Below are positions 62,301 to 64,000 of a stretch of 64,000 nucleotides of DNA, one piece after another. The stretch comes from JBBIJO01 sp037445895 (GTDB lineage: Bacteria; Bacteroidota; Ignavibacteria; Kapaibacteriales; UBA2268): NCBI GenBank assembly GCA_037445895.1, contig JBBIJO010000006.1:60346-124345 (forward strand), given 5' to 3'. The notes under the pieces are model-generated. The model ran no database searches, was not told the origin of the DNA, and worked only from the letters and a program-made list of their open reading frames with translations. Numbering within the stretch: the first letter of the stretch is position 1; each line of letters begins with the position of its first letter. Position numbers and translations under genes: made by a program.

Positions 62301-63982
62301 CGCTAAGTCCGGGTAATTTCAATATCTGTACCGACTTTACCGATACTCCACCGACGACAGGGGTAGTAACAATTCACTTCGTGGTAGTTGGCGGTGGTGC
62401 AATTCTGTGCCGTGACTCGGTACGAATTCAACTGCCAGAGTGTCCTCCACAACAGGAGCGCTGCTGCAGTCTGTTGCGGCCGGTCTTGCAAACATCCATC
62501 TCTTCATGGCATCCTAGTGGTGCAGTGGTGATCGCAGGGACAGCATCAGCAGGGCTGCCACTACAGCGTTTCTCGGCGACAATTGTCCGTGCGCAGCGGA
62601 AGGTTGTGCCGAACATTGTTCCTGCCCCGACTGCAACATGGCAACGCATCTTTGGCGACTTCACCAGCGGCGTTGCTTCTAATCCTCCGGGTCCACTTTC
62701 AGTGTTAACGCCCTTTAGCAGAGAACTTGTTTGGGGTATTCAATGTACGCAGCAGACCAGCCCAGGGAGTTTCAAACTCACTGCACTATTCCCGCCAGCG
62801 CCAGGCTGGAAGCAACGCGATACGCTCCTCTTTACTGTGCGCTATAGCTTCACCGACTGCGAATGCCGCACATGCGATACACTGGTGACATACACGGTTG
62901 TTCGTCCCGGCAAGAAGATCATCTTCCCGTGGGACATGGTCACAATCACTGAGCGTTCGCCGGGACTTGTGCGGATGACGATTCCACCAAAGACATTCGA
63001 TGAAGAGGACACCTCCTTCAGCGTGCGGCTGACAGCGATCGAGCTGCGTTCACCTGATGTGCGCTTGAGTGGGCGCATCGTGGGTCCGCGCGAAGGCGGA
63101 GAAGATCTCCTTGCACAGTCCGATGACGGGACACTAGTGCTCATTCCGGGTCTCAACGGTGACGAAATCGAACTTGAGCTGGAGGGTGTGCAAGGGGTAC
63201 TGCAGGCTCGCTACCACTACTGCTGTCTGGATGTGGACGGAGACGGGTATTGTGAGGTCGACTATCGTATCGGTGACCAGCGCGAACGGCCGCGAGGGGT
63301 TGTGGTCAAGGATGAGGGGCAGGTGGACAATGTGCGCACGTTTGCGCTTGCGGTGGTAAACACATCTAAAGTACCACTGAGTTCACCAACTCTTGTGCTG
63401 AGTCCCAAACCGCAACCCGATGGAACCATTCCTCAAATCCTGGCACAGGGCGGTCCCAGCCAGCGGCAGTTCATTGTCATCAAGTGCAGCTCAACAGGGA
63501 AGTGTCACTACACGATCAACTACGATGACTTCATCGAAGCTGGTATGGCGTTGCGACCAGTATATCTGACCATTAGCGGTTCTTCCCAGGGCAGAATGGA
63601 CCGAGTAACACTTGAGTATGAACTGCGTGATGGCGATGTCGTTGTTGGGCAAGGAGAGATCGAGCTTGAAGGTGCAGTTTCTGGCATTGAAGACTCTGGT
63701 GATGGGTCAGCCGAGAGTATGCATCCACGCATCAATGCCGTCATTCCTAATCCTGCGGTGGATGCAGCGACTGTGTCGTTATGGCTACCTCGCCAGATGA
63801 GCGGTGCACGGCTGGAGTTATACGACGCGCGTGGCGGGCTTGTCTCGGCTCGCGAGCTAACGCTTCCTGCAGGCTCAGTTGCCGTCGAAATCAACCTTTC
63901 CAGCTTTACTAACGGTATCTATAATCTGATCCTCCGTACCGCTGACGGTATTAGTACCAAACAGTTGGTAATCGTTCGTTAA
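59333..63982 (+). CDS. Cys-rich DUF11-type T9SS surface protein
   Basis: 1549 residues. Signal peptide 1-28 (ending VVFAQQ). Residues about 40-700 are repeats of DUF11 (isopeptide/ceramidase-type beta domains) with phrases such as NTTICSGQTFSYTIYYSL, VGDTVTYTICVFKNN and LRVQNIGGQPISGATITDNL. About 840-1040 are Cys-rich modules (SDTCCPEEVKIDVKC; PQQERCCSLLRP). A T9SS sorting domain (VIPNPAVDAATVSLWLPRQM onward) ends at LVIVR. Codons are C/G-rich, unlike all preceding genes, rising further over the last 1.5 kb. AAGGGGG lies 5 bases before the ATG. Likely an acquired surface adhesin or S-layer-like protein; function not known. Confidence 0.85.
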   Translation: MSFLSKILARFWFHFVLLTISFSGVVFAQQQNIAEAWDQQGLGFYLKKVVSNTTICSGQTFSYTIYYSLPAGTQTATISDAVPPSLVVHSVSISTACGTPTVSAPTPGTSGTVSLSYGSGSIPSGGCSGSMTIVVSFPNGVTCNGTSARNRVCINATIKTTQGLQTVEFCTPFVSTTAQASNPWQIQKNLSGGTWQGGNCPWKVVGDTVTYTICVFKNNPAPCGSYGQLNLVGGIVTDVLPSGVQFISATPSTGVSVSGSTITWNVGNLSATQPYNSSCVTIKAYYPATQFPTGSQITNTATLTGQLGSQSSPCSQFTLSSTICWEKVLPAPPTTQVSLFKWGSTNGQPGCAGTYWIRFCNTGTTTLPANSVVIRDTLPATLTPTSASSWPNLTTTTSGNIVTATLNSPLSPGSCTYVTINFTIALSATPNSTISNCSWAQVQGLASIQSCWSFVVNAPAPSPCVWKEICSPQNSYALGQTIRMRLRVQNIGGQPISGATITDNLDPNFQYIGNPMYYVSNAWNTPCNPTVGSGGVMTWSPTPSLSASGQTITVSNVTIPAFCQNVFWNGCGMYGNNTVPYYWIEFDVKIRDTAGLGNIPNFFSMSGGGLSSSVNSNTVLVLTTGQVGFSLGKEVAPDTSSWTSTLNVAPGGSLYYRLQMLISSGSVPLRHATFVDLLPRDASPSDNRILPNPCLNRGSQFDIAYQGLMLANPVATLYKNTASGQASANGIAPIGLFPTSCGTNTSWTAGTPAAGDNNLGVYFTSAVGASPVPTVIFKAQASSNATAGQIACNSFAAGGAVRHYLNSSTVQDVAVSPLESGNVCIGIDSTSKCYSVKITQSPTVIGQTPQGCKYRLVVALNNPGTTTLQGCVTSPQGTVIPSTFTVPVGSSTLTLQFIDTPPQDNFACIYFGVQDPATGACSICDSVCFDLPPCPSDTCCPEEVKIDVKCKEKDPAGNMVYQICASGVIKCKAMLILSTADGTLSPSTFSLSPGNFNICTDFTDTPPTTGVVTIHFVVVGGGAILCRDSVRIQLPECPPQQERCCSLLRPVLQTSISSWHPSGAVVIAGTASAGLPLQRFSATIVRAQRKVVPNIVPAPTATWQRIFGDFTSGVASNPPGPLSVLTPFSRELVWGIQCTQQTSPGSFKLTALFPPAPGWKQRDTLLFTVRYSFTDCECRTCDTLVTYTVVRPGKKIIFPWDMVTITERSPGLVRMTIPPKTFDEEDTSFSVRLTAIELRSPDVRLSGRIVGPREGGEDLLAQSDDGTLVLIPGLNGDEIELELEGVQGVLQARYHYCCLDVDGDGYCEVDYRIGDQRERPRGVVVKDEGQVDNVRTFALAVVNTSKVPLSSPTLVLSPKPQPDGTIPQILAQGGPSQRQFIVIKCSSTGKCHYTINYDDFIEAGMALRPVYLTISGSSQGRMDRVTLEYELRDGDVVVGQGEIELEGAVSGIEDSGDGSAESMHPRINAVIPNPAVDAATVSLWLPRQMSGARLELYDARGGLVSARELTLPAGSVAVEINLSSFTNGIYNLILRTADGISTKQLVIVR

Positions 63983-64000
63983 GATTTATTTTTTCCGCTT

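Overview
The window reads as a chromosome segment from a Gram-negative member of the Bacteroidota/Chlorobiota-like (FCB) radiation. An Ignavibacteria- or Kapabacteria-type lineage is my best guess, but I cannot name a species. The basis is: secreted proteins with type IX secretion (T9SS) C-terminal sorting domains; LPS-core genes (kdsB, gmhA, a GT9 heptosyltransferase-like gene); outer-membrane barrels; sparse Shine-Dalgarno sites; and promoter-like sequences of the Bacteroidota form TTTG-N21-TAnnTTTG. Most of the window is AT-rich and densely packed, with many ATGA stop/start overlaps. I see no IS element, prophage, CRISPR array or defence island.

Layout. 0-2.2 kb: end of the ribosomal alpha operon (rpsK partial, rpoA, rplQ) closed by a clear terminator; rpsD is absent from its usual place. 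2.2-13.3 kb: rlmN, an envelope gene, kdsB, a GT9 transferase, an L,D-transpeptidase, an FKBP lipoprotein, a FliK-like N-domain protein of unknown role, cysS, an orphan histidine kinase and a 5'-truncated T9SS propeller gene. 13.5-17.7 kb: translation operon rplM-rpsI-rpsB-tsf-pyrH-frr, with a structured RNA candidate before rpsB, followed by tRNA-Val(GAC). 17.8-21.8 kb: glgA-lipoprotein-barrel operon on the minus strand. 22-30.6 kb: a CASTOR/Pollux-like channel with NAD-binding RCK domains, then obgE, lytic transglycosylase, MlaF-like ATPase and WG-repeat protein (all overlapping), then dnaG and a YbbR-domain gene. 30.6-41 kb: TrkH/KtrB, gmhA, UMF1-type MFS, a GH2-like membrane pseudoenzyme, purC, rodA, Ogg2-type DNA glycosylase, and an acyltransferase-like membrane protein. 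41-48.2 kb, minus strand: a small membrane protein preceded by a coupled 32-codon ORF, a mraZ-rsmH stub with MraZ boxes, cydAB, and an RSH protein whose synthetase domain looks lost. 48.2-64 kb: LD-carboxypeptidase, then a surface-protein region: a C25-like T9SS protein, a 1859-aa T9SS protein with calcium-loop motifs, a barrel with two OmpA domains, and a 1549-aa Cys-rich DUF11-type T9SS protein.

Functionally the window mixes core information genes with envelope building: LPS core (kdsB, gmhA, GT9), peptidoglycan (L,D-transpeptidase, lytic transglycosylase, LD-carboxypeptidase, rodA, rsmH/mraZ), lipid transport (MlaF-like) and exported surface proteins. No T9SS machinery gene was recognised, so it must lie elsewhere. 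The points I would check first are the base-composition break at the last T9SS gene, the helically phased MraZ boxes on a truncated dcw cluster, the synthetase-degenerate RSH, the GH2-like protein lacking its nucleophile, the coupled small ORF at 41.8 kb, and a window-wide preference for C-ending codons before GAN codons.
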